A DNA stretch of 21,182 bases from Reclinomonas americana ATCC 50394 (Eukaryota; Jakobida; Jakobea; Jakobida): positions 70,819 to 92,000 of the forward strand of contig PS015331.1 in NCBI GenBank assembly GCA_048213135.1, given 5' to 3'. The notes below the pieces were generated by a model, which saw only the letters and a list, made by a program, of their open reading frames with translations, was not told where the DNA came from and did not search any database. Below are positions 10,212-19,267 of the stretch, one piece after another. Within the stretch, counting starts at the first letter, position 1. Each line of letters opens with the position of its first letter. A program made the position numbers and the translations under genes.

Positions 10212-11214
10212 AACAGGCAAGAACACGCTCATTTCACAGTACGTGCCACGAGTCGCCAAGAAATGCAATTCCGGGTTCTGCTGGCGCGCATGAGAAAAAA
10301 CCACAAACACAGCCACGTTGCACGTAGACGCGCAACGCACACACCTTCTCAATTATGGTCGACACCTCCGTCAGCACGCTAATCAGCTGCTTGACAGACA
10401 GTTGGATGCCCAGCTGCTCAACGACCGCTTTCTCCACTGTCATTGGTGGGGAAAAAACGAAAATGAGCTTGGGCGTTGCGCATGCCACGAGTGACACACA
10501 GACGCAACCTGCTTGTCGCAGTGAGCGCACATGATCGGGGAGACCAGTGAAGCGCACTTGCACGTCGTGCCCATCGACCTTGATCACCCACTCGGTCACA
10601 GGCGGGCAAAAGACCGACAGAGGAATGTCGAGAGAGACCAGAGGGTCGAGACTGACGAGGTAGCCGCAGCCAAAGATCTCCGCTCGTTGCAACTGCAGAC
10701 AGTGTGCGCGTGTGTGTGTGAGAGAGAGCAACCTCACAGAGAGAGAGTGGAGCAAGAGAACCATCAATGTGTTGAACGCGCGCTCAGTGATGCTCTCTGT
10801 GCGATGCACAGGTAGCCCATACAGCTGCATTGCAGCATCCACTGTGACGCATAAAATGAGACAAACACACACACACACACACACACACCCAACAAGAGAG
10901 ACACACACACCTGCGTCGCCCAGAGTTGTGTGCCCAACAAGCGCAATCGATAACATGCTTTGATTGCTGTTGTTGTTGTTGGTGAGATGAGAGTCCACTG
11001 CCTGTGAGTTCAACTGGTGCGAGGAGCCATCGGTGACGAGCAAGTGAATGCGGGCGTGGTCGATGCCGACATCGAGAAAGGCCTTTAGTGGTGTGCGTGA
11101 GATGCTGACTGGGGGTGAGAGAGCAGTCAAGGCGATGGCCGAGGGTGTGAGGGTGACGAGGAGGATGAGGCAGAGGAGGAGGAGGAGTAGAGGAGGAGGA
11201 GTGGAGGGCGGCAT
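10212..11214 (-). CDS. Signal-peptide protein, 5' exons; probably the N-terminal half of the GT77-like gene
   Basis: Exons on the minus strand: 11214-10911, 10841-10762, 10692-10509, 10436-10345 and 10280-10212, with balanced phases (243 codons). Residues 1-29 form a signal peptide or anchor (MPPSTPPP, then a Leu-rich core ending SAIA). An extracytoplasmic part follows: FLDVGIDHARIHLLVTDGS, an Asn-rich stretch, ALVGHTTLGDAVDAAMQLYG, FGCGYLVSLDPLVSLDIPL, WVIKVDGHDVQVRFTGLP and a helical LSVKQLISVLTEVSTIIEK. I do not recognise this domain. The last exon ends at a GTTGCG donor and has no stop, so the gene must continue leftward on the minus strand. The next coding exons there are the GT77-like ones beyond the satellite. 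A single fused gene with a Golgi-entry signal at its start explains both halves. An alternative ending (donor shifted 4 bp, product ...IAFLGDSWHVL stop at 10234) is possible but has poorer codon use. Confidence 0.6.
10866..10888. repeat. (CA)n microsatellite in an intron
   Basis: About eleven uninterrupted CA dinucleotides inside the first intron of the signal-peptide gene, read as GT repeats on its coding strand. Shorter GT/AC and GA/CT runs fill most introns in the window. Confidence 0.85.
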
Positions 11215-12851
11215 GGTCGGCCGTTACACGACCACCAGGAGAGAATGTGTGTGCAAGAAAAGCGCGCGAAATTGGTCCTCCTTCATGATTGTGTTCACGA
11301 ACACACGAACACGCCGACGCAACGGTCCACAGTAGCATCACTGGCCAACACAGCAATGGCAACTGCACAAAGTTCACGTGGAATTCGCAGCATGTAGAAA
11401 CCACGTACGGCGCCGGCGCGGGCCGGCCGGGCAATAGAAAAGCTGCTGCTGCTGCTGGTCTTGTTCGCAGGGCAGGCAAGTGTGTGCAAGAGGAAAGGAT
11501 GAAGCCCACGTTCACGGACGCCTTCTCTGTGGCCGAAGAGCTTGCAACTGAGAAGATGCGCTTGCAGATTAACCAATCACGATCGCGATTTCGATATCGA
11601 TATCGATGGAAGTCGGATTTGGAGTGTGAGGCGCCTGCAGGCAGCTGCGCCACCGTGACACGGTCTCACAGATAGAAAAGCATGCCCTCCTGTTAACAGG
11701 ACAGGTTTGGAGGCCAAACGCCCCGTTGGTCACCCTGTGGAAACGGAAACGTCCAGGAAACGGCTTTCTGTCCGGATCGGTGTTGCAAGCTTGAAGAACG
11801 ACTCAGCGAGTGCAGCGATGCCTGTGGCGGTGGAAGCTATAACAATGCCTTCTATTTCTCAGGACACAGCTTTGTTGCATGCAGGTTCGCGGAGTTGCAG
11901 GGGCGAAAGGGCGATCACAGCGAATTCTGGATACGGATCCGGACAGAGAAACTGAGCGTTGTGCAACTTCTGCTCGTCACCGTTCACCGTGACTTGCAGC
12001 CATGGATAGAGGAACGTGTCCTTAAGCTAACCGGACACATGTTGCGGCGACATGCACTGCAGAAGGCGCTGCAGAGGGTGAAACTGTCCGGCAGACTGGA
12101 TTTTGTCCGGATCAATAGCAGGCTCGGTGCACGATTCAGCGAGTGCAACGATGTCTGCGTGGGGTAGTAGCCATATTAAAACTATGACAAACTGCCAACA
12201 CACTCACCGCACGAGGGTGTTCACGGCAAGAACCGTGGAGCACAAAAATCGTCACAGAAACGCTGGATCCGAACAGAGAAACCGACCGTGTGCGACTTCT
12301 GCTCATCGCTGTTCACCTTAACACACAGCCATGGATAGAAAAACGTCTGTTTATGTTGGCCGGACAAGTGTGGCGGTGGTACGCAGTGTAGGAGACGATG
12401 TGGAAGCCTTCTGTCCGGATTTCCCGGACACGCAAGTCAGGCAACAATGTTTTCATTTGGCAACTGAAATGATCAACAGGGCTGCAGTTTGTTCCGCTGC
12501 TCATTGCAGCTTGAATTCAGAACCGGCCGCATGCGCCGTGCGCGCGCTGCACTTCGCATTTCTATTCCTCACTGTCGCATGCGCGCATCCTCTCCACCAA
12601 TGTCCTTCCCGTTCTCCACTTTTCTCGGAAACCTGATCGCGAATGCTGACCACTGTGCCGCTGCTGCACGCCACTCAGATCTGTCAGGCTTCGTCCGATC
12701 GCGACAAACCGATCGACGATCGAGATTGCGGGTTGCTCGCGCCACACACAACACAAACCCTCTCTTCCCCCACTCCGTGAGCGCACTCTCCCACTGTGCG
12801 CGCACGTGCATCCCGCATCTCTCTTCCCCCACGCCTCACTCTCTCCATTGA
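11215..12851. other. Divergent intergenic region (1.6 kb); no convincing gene
   Basis: Lies between the minus-strand signal-peptide gene and the plus-strand RAD52-like gene. Contents: a perfect 16-bp palindrome tcgatatcgatatcga at 11591-11606, the two diverged units of about 330 bp at 11766-12420, and a 13-bp direct repeat tctcttcccccac at 12761-12773 and 12820-12832 just before the RAD52-like start. Open frames of 60-130 codons occur, but none resembles a known protein or keeps its frame between the duplicated units. Confidence 0.5.
11766..12420. repeat. Two diverged tandem units of about 330 bp rich in CCGGACA motifs
   Basis: Matching landmarks are offset by 327-335 bp: tgtccggatc at 11769 and 12104; cagcgagtgca at 11804 and 12137; ggatcc followed by a g-acagagaaac string at 11935 and 12265; catggatag at 12001 and 12330; ccggaca at 12031 and about 12359; ctgtccgg at 12084 and 12411. 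Between landmarks the copies have drifted strongly. The core CCGGACA or its complement TGTCCGG recurs about eight times. Function unknown: an old duplication or a decayed mobile element. Confidence 0.65.
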
Positions 12852-14299
12852 ATGCTGGTACACGCGAGACAAGTCATTGGCGTGTCACCTTTTCGCGCCT
12901 TCTCACTCTCTCTCCCCCTCTCTCACAGCGTGGCGCAAACCCTCAGACGCCCAACCAAGGCTCCTCATCACAACCACCGCCACCAGTGCCCATGATGGTT
13001 GGCGCAAGAACACACACTTTCTCAATCAATCTCTCAATCTCTCACTCTCTCACACACACAGCAACAAGCATCGCCCGCACAAGGCCGCGGGCGCGACTAC
13101 ACCATGGAAGACCGCGCCATGCTCACAGAGCTGCTGGATCGATCACCTCGCGGTAATGCATTCTCCACAATGAGAAAGAGAGAGAAGAGAGAGACTCACA
13201 CTCACTGACTGCGTGACCTCGCAGGCGAGTCGACGCCCGTGGAGCGCGCCAACGAGGTGTTTGGCTTTGATGGATGGGGTGCAGGTCTCGTGGAGATCAC
13301 CTCAGACTCGGTTCGTACGTGACAGTCAAAAGAGTGCGTGTTTTTCCCGCGCGCCCTCACCACCCTCTGGCACGCGCAGCTGGAGACCGATGTGTCGCCG
13401 GAGCACGGCAGCAGGTTCCGTGCACACGTCTCTGTCATTCTGCGCGTCACTCTGCGCAACAATGTGTATCGAGAGAACATTGGTTTTGGGTGCGTCTGTG
13501 TCACTCTGATCCCGCGATGATCGCTCGCTCGCTGACTGGCACTACGCAGCACTGGCATTGATCGCGATCGAGGGAGAGCCACGCAGCTGGCAAAAGAGGC
13601 GGCCACGGAGGGTGAGTGGAGGACAACTCCTGTTGCGGTGACGCTGTCACTCATCTTGCGCTCGCCAGCTGCCTACTCGTCCACCCTCGCCCTGTTTGGT
13701 CGCTACCTCGCCACACTGCCGCCCTCGATGAGCCCCCTCCCTCCACCCGTTAACGCCGGCGCACCCGTCGAAGAGGCTCGACTCTGGCCCGCTCCACCGC
13801 CACCAGCACCGCCAGCACCAGTCGCAGCTGCATACGTGTCGCAACCCGTCGCCTCGCAACGCCTCGCCATGCCTGTTGTATCGGCGGCAGTGTCGGCACC
13901 GTTGCCAGACGCCGATCGCCTCTCACCGATGGACAGGAGTCAGCCGTTGCCGAGCACTGTAGCTGCTGCTGCCGCCGCAGCCGCCGCCGCAGCTGCAGCC
14001 GCCACTCGCACGCCGAGTAACGGCGCCATGCACTCCCTGACGCCCTCGCCGCAGCTGGCCCACGCGCCCATGTCCGCCTCCTCCGCCACCAACCGCGCAC
14101 CATCGCCCACCTGCGACGAATTCGACGACGCCGACGTTTCTTGTTGCGTTTCCCACGTCGACGCCCATCACTTCCCAACTTCGCGCACACTCATTCATGC
14201 ATCGCCGCAGTTCCACCGGTACTAGCCGGCGCCAAGAGGACACTAGGCGAGCCCGACGACGTTGCACAGCCGTTGCCGAAACGTCCACACGCCGTGTGA
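12852..14299 (+). CDS. Rad52-like recombination/annealing protein
   Basis: Eight exons: 12852-12857, 12929-12997, 13062-13152, 13225-13310, 13380-13489, 13550-13611, 13669-14142 and 14211-14299 (TGA), giving 328 residues with every phase balanced. Residues about 57-160 match the Rad52 N-terminal annealing domain: ERANEVFGFDGWGAGLVEI (yeast and human have LANEMFGYNGW), FRAHVSVILRVTLRNNVYRENIGFG (human RVQLKDGSYHEDVGYG), and ATQLAKEAATEAAYSSTLALFGRYL (human KARKEAVTDGLKRALRSFG). Rad52 coats ssDNA, anneals complementary strands and mediates strand exchange in homologous repair; that function is inferred from family. The N-terminal 50 residues are Gln/Pro-rich. The C-terminal half is disordered, with an Ala run (about 240-253), an acidic CDEFDDAD and a basic end (GAKRTLGEP, PLPKRPHAV) that may be a nuclear signal. 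The first exon, with only six coding bases, is tentative. The last donor is GTTGCG; reading through it gives a stop at 14225. Confidence 0.78.
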
Positions 14300-14377
14300 C
14301 GCACCGACGAGCGAGTGAACGCGTCCCACACACAGTATTGTCAGCCGTGTACTTTGTGCCTCTCTCTTCTGTGCTCG

Positions 14378-15374
14378 ATGTACCTCTGCACGAGTGTGTG
14401 GGAGGACGACAGCGATGCGCGACCTGACTCGCTCACCTACAGCATCTGTCTGGTCTCCTTCAGTTTGTGGCTGACAATGCTCGTGGTGGCGGTGGTGCAC
14501 GTGATTTGGTTCTGCATTCTGCGCTATGCGCGCAAGAGAGTACAGATCAGCGGCTCCTTCTTACTCGGCATGCAGGCCATGCTTATCTGTGTGTGCACAA
14601 GTTGCGCGATCAATACTCAAACAAACAAAGGAGGAATGAGAGTGGTTGACTGAGTTGATACGCCTCACTCTGTGTGCGCAGTTCGTGTGGTGCGCTTTGC
14701 GGTGTGTCCCTTTGTGACTCCGTGGAGGAATGAGTGGCGATCCACAGTCGCGCTTGATTGTTGCGTGAGAGTGGGAGAGCTGTGTGTGAGAGTGACTGTG
14801 TGTCCTCTCCACCCTCTCTCTGTCTCTGTCTCTCACGCACACACACGCGCGTTGTTGTGTATGTGTGTGAGATCATTCGTGTTCTGATGTGAGTGTTTCC
14901 GAACAGACGCCGCGACATTTGTTTTCTTCCTGCTTTACGTGGTTCTGTTGCACTTTTGGTACGCGTCCCCCCGTGATTTTCCCCTCCACACACATGTGTT
15001 TTTTATATTGTTATGCTGCATGTCAGGTTCCAGTTCTTCTTCAGTCTCAAGACGACGGGCGAGGAGCTGGTCAGGTTGTGCCGGCGGACGTTCATGGTCA
15101 CGCTGATTGTGGTGCTGGTGGCGGCGACGTATGCCATTCTTATGATCACGTTGTGGCTGGCGCACATTGTCAGTATTGAGGTGTTGCACATGGCGTCGTC
15201 GGTGTCGTGTGTGGCCGGCTCGGTGCTGAGCGTGTCCGCGGTGATTGTGGTGGCGTGTGGCATGGCGCGGCATCAGTTTCCTCCGTCCATGTACAACGAA
15301 TCGCGGAAGCGCTCGTACATGCGTATCACGATGGTGGCCATTGTGTCGGCGCTTGGGTTTGCTGTCAGAGCGGC
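14378..15374 (+). CDS. Multipass membrane protein of THH1/TOM1/TOM3 type, 3' end lost in a gap
   Basis: Exons: 14378-14590, 14682-14703 (22-nt microexon), 14907-14958 and 15027-15374, with balanced phases (211 codons seen). The order is: N-terminus VWEDDSDARPDSLTY; a helix ending FCILRYARKR; two closely spaced helices across exons 1-3 (GMQAMLICFVWCALRYAA, FVFFLLYVVLLHFW); a cytosolic stretch FFFSLKTTGEELVRLCRRTF; a helix TLIVVLVAATYAILM; a helix CVAGSVLSVSAVIVVACGM; a loop RHQFPPSMYNESRKRSY; and a sixth helix. This matches the helix and loop plan of the THH1/TOM1/TOM3 domain (plant tobamovirus-multiplication proteins and animal TPRA-like receptors). The family sits in vacuolar/endosomal or plasma membranes and may be GPCR-like. 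The seventh helix should lie in the gap. The final donor, GTTGCG at 15375, is inferred. It starts 78 bp after the RAD52-like stop. Confidence 0.65.
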
Positions 15375-15479
15375 GTTGCGTTGTGGGATCTCTGCTGTTA
15401 TTCTGTTTGCGTGCTTTCTCGGCATTCCTCGCTCTCTCGGCATCTTCACTTTTCACCGCCTTGTCGTCGAGTTTCTCAC

Positions 15480-15532
15480 AGCACTCCCTCCGTCTTCCTC
15501 TTCCGTCTTCCCCCTTCCGTCTTCCCCCTTCC
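15480..15532 (+). repeat. CTTCC-rich homopyrimidine tract at a gap edge
   Basis: Repeats of cttccgtcttcccc and related strings run into the gap. This is probably intron sequence of the THH1/TOM1-like gene. Its complement resembles the homopurine tract at 9247-9298, which also abuts a gap. Confidence 0.65.
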
Positions 15533-15924
15533 NNNNNNNNNNNNNNNNNNNNNNNNNNNNNNNNNNNNNNNNNNNNNNNNNNNNNNNNNNNNNNNNNNNN
15601 NNNNNNNNNNNNNNNNNNNNNNNNNNNNNNNNNNNNNNNNNNNNNNNNNNNNNNNNNNNNNNNNNNNNNNNNNNNNNNNNNNNNNNNNNNNNNNNNNNNN
15701 NNNNNNNNNNNNNNNNNNNNNNNNNNNNNNNNNNNNNNNNNNNNNNNNNNNNNNNNNNNNNNNNNNNNNNNNNNNNNNNNNNNNNNNNNNNNNNNNNNNN
15801 NNNNNNNNNNNNNNNNNNNNNNNNNNNNNNNNNNNNNNNNNNNNNNNNNNNNNNNNNNNNNNNNNNNNNNNNNNNNNNNNNNNNNNNNNNNNNNNNNNNN
15901 NNNNNNNNNNNNNNNNNNNNNNNN
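15533..15924. other. Assembly gap (392 N) between convergent genes
   Basis: A run of 392 N that should hold the last exon(s) of the THH1/TOM1-like gene. The coiled-coil gene ends 36 bp to its right. Confidence 0.95.
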
Positions 15925-15959
15925 TTATTAAACAGGGAATAGTCTTTTTGTATTATACA

Positions 15960-18900
15960 TCAGTGGCACCGTTCGCCCAGCGCCTCCAGCTTCTCCTCGA
16001 GCAACTTGCACCGCTCAGTGACGCGTCGTAGTCGCATCTCCAGCATCGTTCGCTCCGATTTGAAGGTCTCGTTCATGGCACTGCGGATGTTTGTTGTCAA
16101 GGACGACGTACGAGGAAGGTTATTGCAGTCGTTCCGCACGCAACGTTGTCGTCCGAATGTAGTCCATGCGAATCTTCTCCACCTCGTCGTTGGCGGAGCG
16201 CAGCTTGGTCTCGAACGCCTTGCGCATGAGACGCAGCTCCTCCACAATTACCTCGTCGAACGTGTCGCCAAACTCGTCGAGACGCGACAGCAGGCCCTCC
16301 AGCGACGGCGCTGACGACCGCAGCTTGGCATTCTCCTGCGTCAGTTCCTCGATGCGCGCATTACGACGGTTCAGCTGCAACAACCCGCCTTCATGTCAGT
16401 ACGTTTCTCCCCCCACCACCCTTCCCATTCTCTGCCTCACCTCGCCCATCAACGTCTCCACCTCCTTATCCAGCGACTGCGCTCGTGTCTGCTGCGCTTG
16501 TGACAACTCGGTCAACTCGCGGATCCGAGAGTAGTTCTTGCGGTCGTTCTGTGAGTACACGTCGCGCAGCTCGCGGAACTCCTTCAAAATCGTTTCACGC
16601 TCGCGCAGCAACTCGTCCATCTTGTCCTTCAGCTCCTGCGATCCACCCTGCTGCTGCAGCTGCTGTCGTTGCAGTTCCTGCTGCTTCTGCGAGATCTCCA
16701 GCTGCATCTTGACGCGCTGCAGTTCCGAGCTGACGCGCTCCACATCCGCCCGCGCCGACGCAATCTCCACCTGCTTCTCACGTATCTGCCGCTCGTGCGT
16801 GGACGCCGTCGCATCGTGCTGCGATTGCAGGCGCTCCGCACGCTCTTGCGTCTGTGTAGCAGTCATAAGATGAGGCCCCTTCTTTCCTTTGCCATCGTGC
16901 ACCACCAAGCACAGCACCTCGCGCAGCCTTCTCTCGAGATCGCTCGTGTCGGTGGGCTTGACGGCCATTGATCGCAGTCGATGCAGCTCGCCCTGCGCGC
17001 ATACACCACACAGTGAGCACTTACAAGCGTGTGACTCCTCCTCCTCCTTCCCCGTACACACCTGCAGTGTCGAATTCTCCTCAATCATGGCCTGCAGACG
17101 ACCAAACAGCATTTTGGTGCGCTCATCTTCTGCGGGCGGCTTCTTCGAGGCCTCCTCCACTGCTGTTGTGCGTGCGCGTTCGGCCTCCGATGCTGCCGAG
17201 CGCGCCATGTCGGCCTCGGAGCGCCACTTTAGCACCTCATCACGGGCTCTGGTGAGCTCGCGCATCGCCTCCTCGGCCACACGCCGTGCGTCCATCACCT
17301 CCTTCACCGCACGCTCACGCAGCGTCTCCGCCTCTCGCCTCGCATTCTCCACATCGCGGGCGGCACGTGCTAGCCGATCGTCAGCGCCCGACTCGGCCAT
17401 GCGCACCTGTTCCCTCCACTCGTCCTCGGCGCGCTTCCGATCGTCCTCCAGTTTGCGCACGAGCTGTCGACACAACTCGGCCTCATCCCGCGCCTCCTGA
17501 ATGCGCATGTCGGCCTCCGACGCCTGCGCTTGCAAGCCGGCCATCTTTGACTGCATGGCTCCACTCTGCGAGCGCACCGCACTCAGCTCCGACTCGGTCT
17601 TGGCCAGCTGTCGCCGCAACGACAGAATGGTCTTCTCGCCCTCGCCCGCGTCACTGGTCGCGGCCTCCTCTCGCGCCCGCGCCAACTCTACCGTCTTGGC
17701 TTCGAGTGCGCGACTCGAGCTCTCCGCCTGCTGTCGCCATCGTTCACACTCGCCGCTCTTCAAGTCCAGCGATGAGCGCGCCGCCTCGGCCTCTCGCTGC
17801 CGCTCGCTCAGTCGCTCCTCCAGTCCCTTGCGTGCCGCGGTGACGGTCGCCACTTCGGCATGCAGCGACTCGAGTTCCTTGCGGCAGTGCTGCTCGAAAC
17901 GCTTGCGGTCCTCGGCTTGCTCGCTGAGCGCCGTCTGCAGCTGCTCACACCGGCGACAGGGTCCGAGCGCCGGCGTGCCGGGAGTCTGCGGCCGTGACAC
18001 CACCGGCGCCGCCACCACCGTGCCGTCGAGGATACGGTCGAGTAGGAGCAAGTACGTTGGAAGACGTGAAATCGAGCGGAATTCGCCACCAGCGGCATTG
18101 GTGGTGCCGATCGAGGCCGTTGTCGGCGACGTGTGCGACGTCGGTTGCTGTGAGAGGGATCAGCAAAGGTGAACGAAAGATGGTCTATCCCTCTGCTCCC
18201 GTGCCCCACACACTCAACGTCAGAGCACCGCTCCAGCACCGCCTCCTCCAACTCCATCATCTTTTGCTGCAACACGAGCTGCAACTCGATCTTGGCCTGC
18301 GCCGTCTTATGCGTGTTCGGAGTGTACATGAACTCGGCAATGCTCTCCTCCAACGCACGGGCATGAGCCGCCACCTGCGACATGTCACCTGCGCACACGT
18401 CAGCACCTCATCGCGGTAACGCACAGCTCGCCAGGAAACACGTAACTCCGAACCGAGTCGATCTTGCGCTGCACCAGCAGAATGTCCGACTTGAGAACGG
18501 AGATCGCCGTCTTGTCGTCCACAGCCCGCACCTTGCTGGTGCTGTGGTGGCAGGAAGTGAGCAACACAGCACTCCACAGCAACACACACACACAGAGAGA
18601 CAACTCGCCTCTTGGAGACATCACCAGCAGCAGCAGCAGTGGCAGTGGTCGCCGTCGCAGCACTCCCATTGCCATGAAACAGCGTGACTGTGCGACTATC
18701 CCGTCGCGGTGGCGGGGGAGGCGGTCCAATGCCCTCTCCACTAACATTCATTACCGCAGCAGCTGCTGACGATGGAGGCGGAGGAGACAACACATCCAGT
18801 GGTGAATGAAACGATTTGCGGTGCTTGACCACCATTGGACTAGTCGGCGGTGATCCCAACGATGGAGAGCTCGCACTCTGTGCACCTGTGCGCTGTAACA

Positions 18901-19245
18901 CAGGTCCTGTGGCCACCACCACGCTCACTGGTGGTGGTGGTGGCGGAGGCTGTGTGGGCCCGCCGGTCGAGGGTCGTCGAGAGAGCCCCGCTGTCACGCC
19001 ACCAAAGTCAGGCATGTGAGAGAGAGAGTGTGTGTGTGAGAGCACAGCGCACCTATAGCACTGTTCACAGAGGCACTGCGCTGTGTGACAGCAGCGCTGG
19101 CGGGGGCGGCCGAGGCCAGCGGCAGTTGAGTCGTCGCCACTGCGCCTACAGAAGGCGATCGTCGCACTGCGTTTCCACTGCCAGCAGCTGTAGACGAGGA
19201 GGAGGAGGAGGACGCAGGGAAGCCTCCACCATTGCGACTGGCCAT
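15960..19245 (-). CDS. Large coiled-coil protein with Ser/Pro-rich N-terminus
   Basis: Nine exons on the minus strand: 19245-19053, 18990-18594, 18541-18447, 18388-18219, 18147-17062, 16992-16918, 16851-16441, 16374-16145 and 16080-15960 (TGA). They total 926 codons with all phases balanced, giving 925 residues. Residues 1-200 are disordered: Ser and Ala runs, several poly-Pro stretches (PPPPPPP) and KHRKSFHSPLD, a likely phosphosite. A short helical region follows (DDKTAISVLKSDILLVQRK, ALEESIAEF), then a linker with PCRRCEQLQ, then nearly continuous heptad-rich Glu/Arg/Lys/Gln coiled coil to the C-terminus (LEEKLEALGERCH). No motor, kinase or membrane segment is seen. Likely a scaffold, tether or cytoskeletal protein; the family is not recognised. 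Introns 5 (69 bp) and 6 (66 bp) are multiples of three without in-frame stops, so retained forms would still translate. Donor 8 is GTTGCG. It is head-to-head with the next gene. Confidence 0.82.
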
Positions 19246-19267
19246 CCCGCCAACAACCAAACCCCGA
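19246..19267. promoter_or_regulatory. 22-bp interval between two divergent start codons
   Basis: Only 22 bp, C/A-rich, separate the ATG of the coiled-coil gene (19245, minus) from the first in-frame ATG of the plus-strand gene (19268). Any shared promoter must overlap 5' UTR or coding sequence of one or both genes. With the later in-frame ATGs of the plus gene (19277 or 19348) the gap is still only 31-102 bp. No TATA box is visible. Confidence 0.5.

Noticed and set aside
11289-11675. 128-codon plus-strand frame antisense to the 5' side of the signal-peptide gene
   Set aside because: No start context, Arg-rich palindromic end, no recognisable domain.
11895-12167. 90-codon plus-strand frame in the first 330-bp unit
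   Set aside because: The frame is broken in the second unit and the protein matches no transposase or reverse transcriptase pattern I can recognise.
12489-12851. 120-codon plus-strand frame upstream of the RAD52-like start
   Set aside because: No family resemblance, ends right at the RAD52-like ATG region, and overlaps promoter-like direct repeats.
13669-14225. RAD52-like last exon read through to the TAG at 14225
   Set aside because: Splicing from 14142 (GTTGCG) to 14211 gives a basic, better-formed C-terminus ending at 14299 with matching phase. The read-through form remains possible as an isoform.
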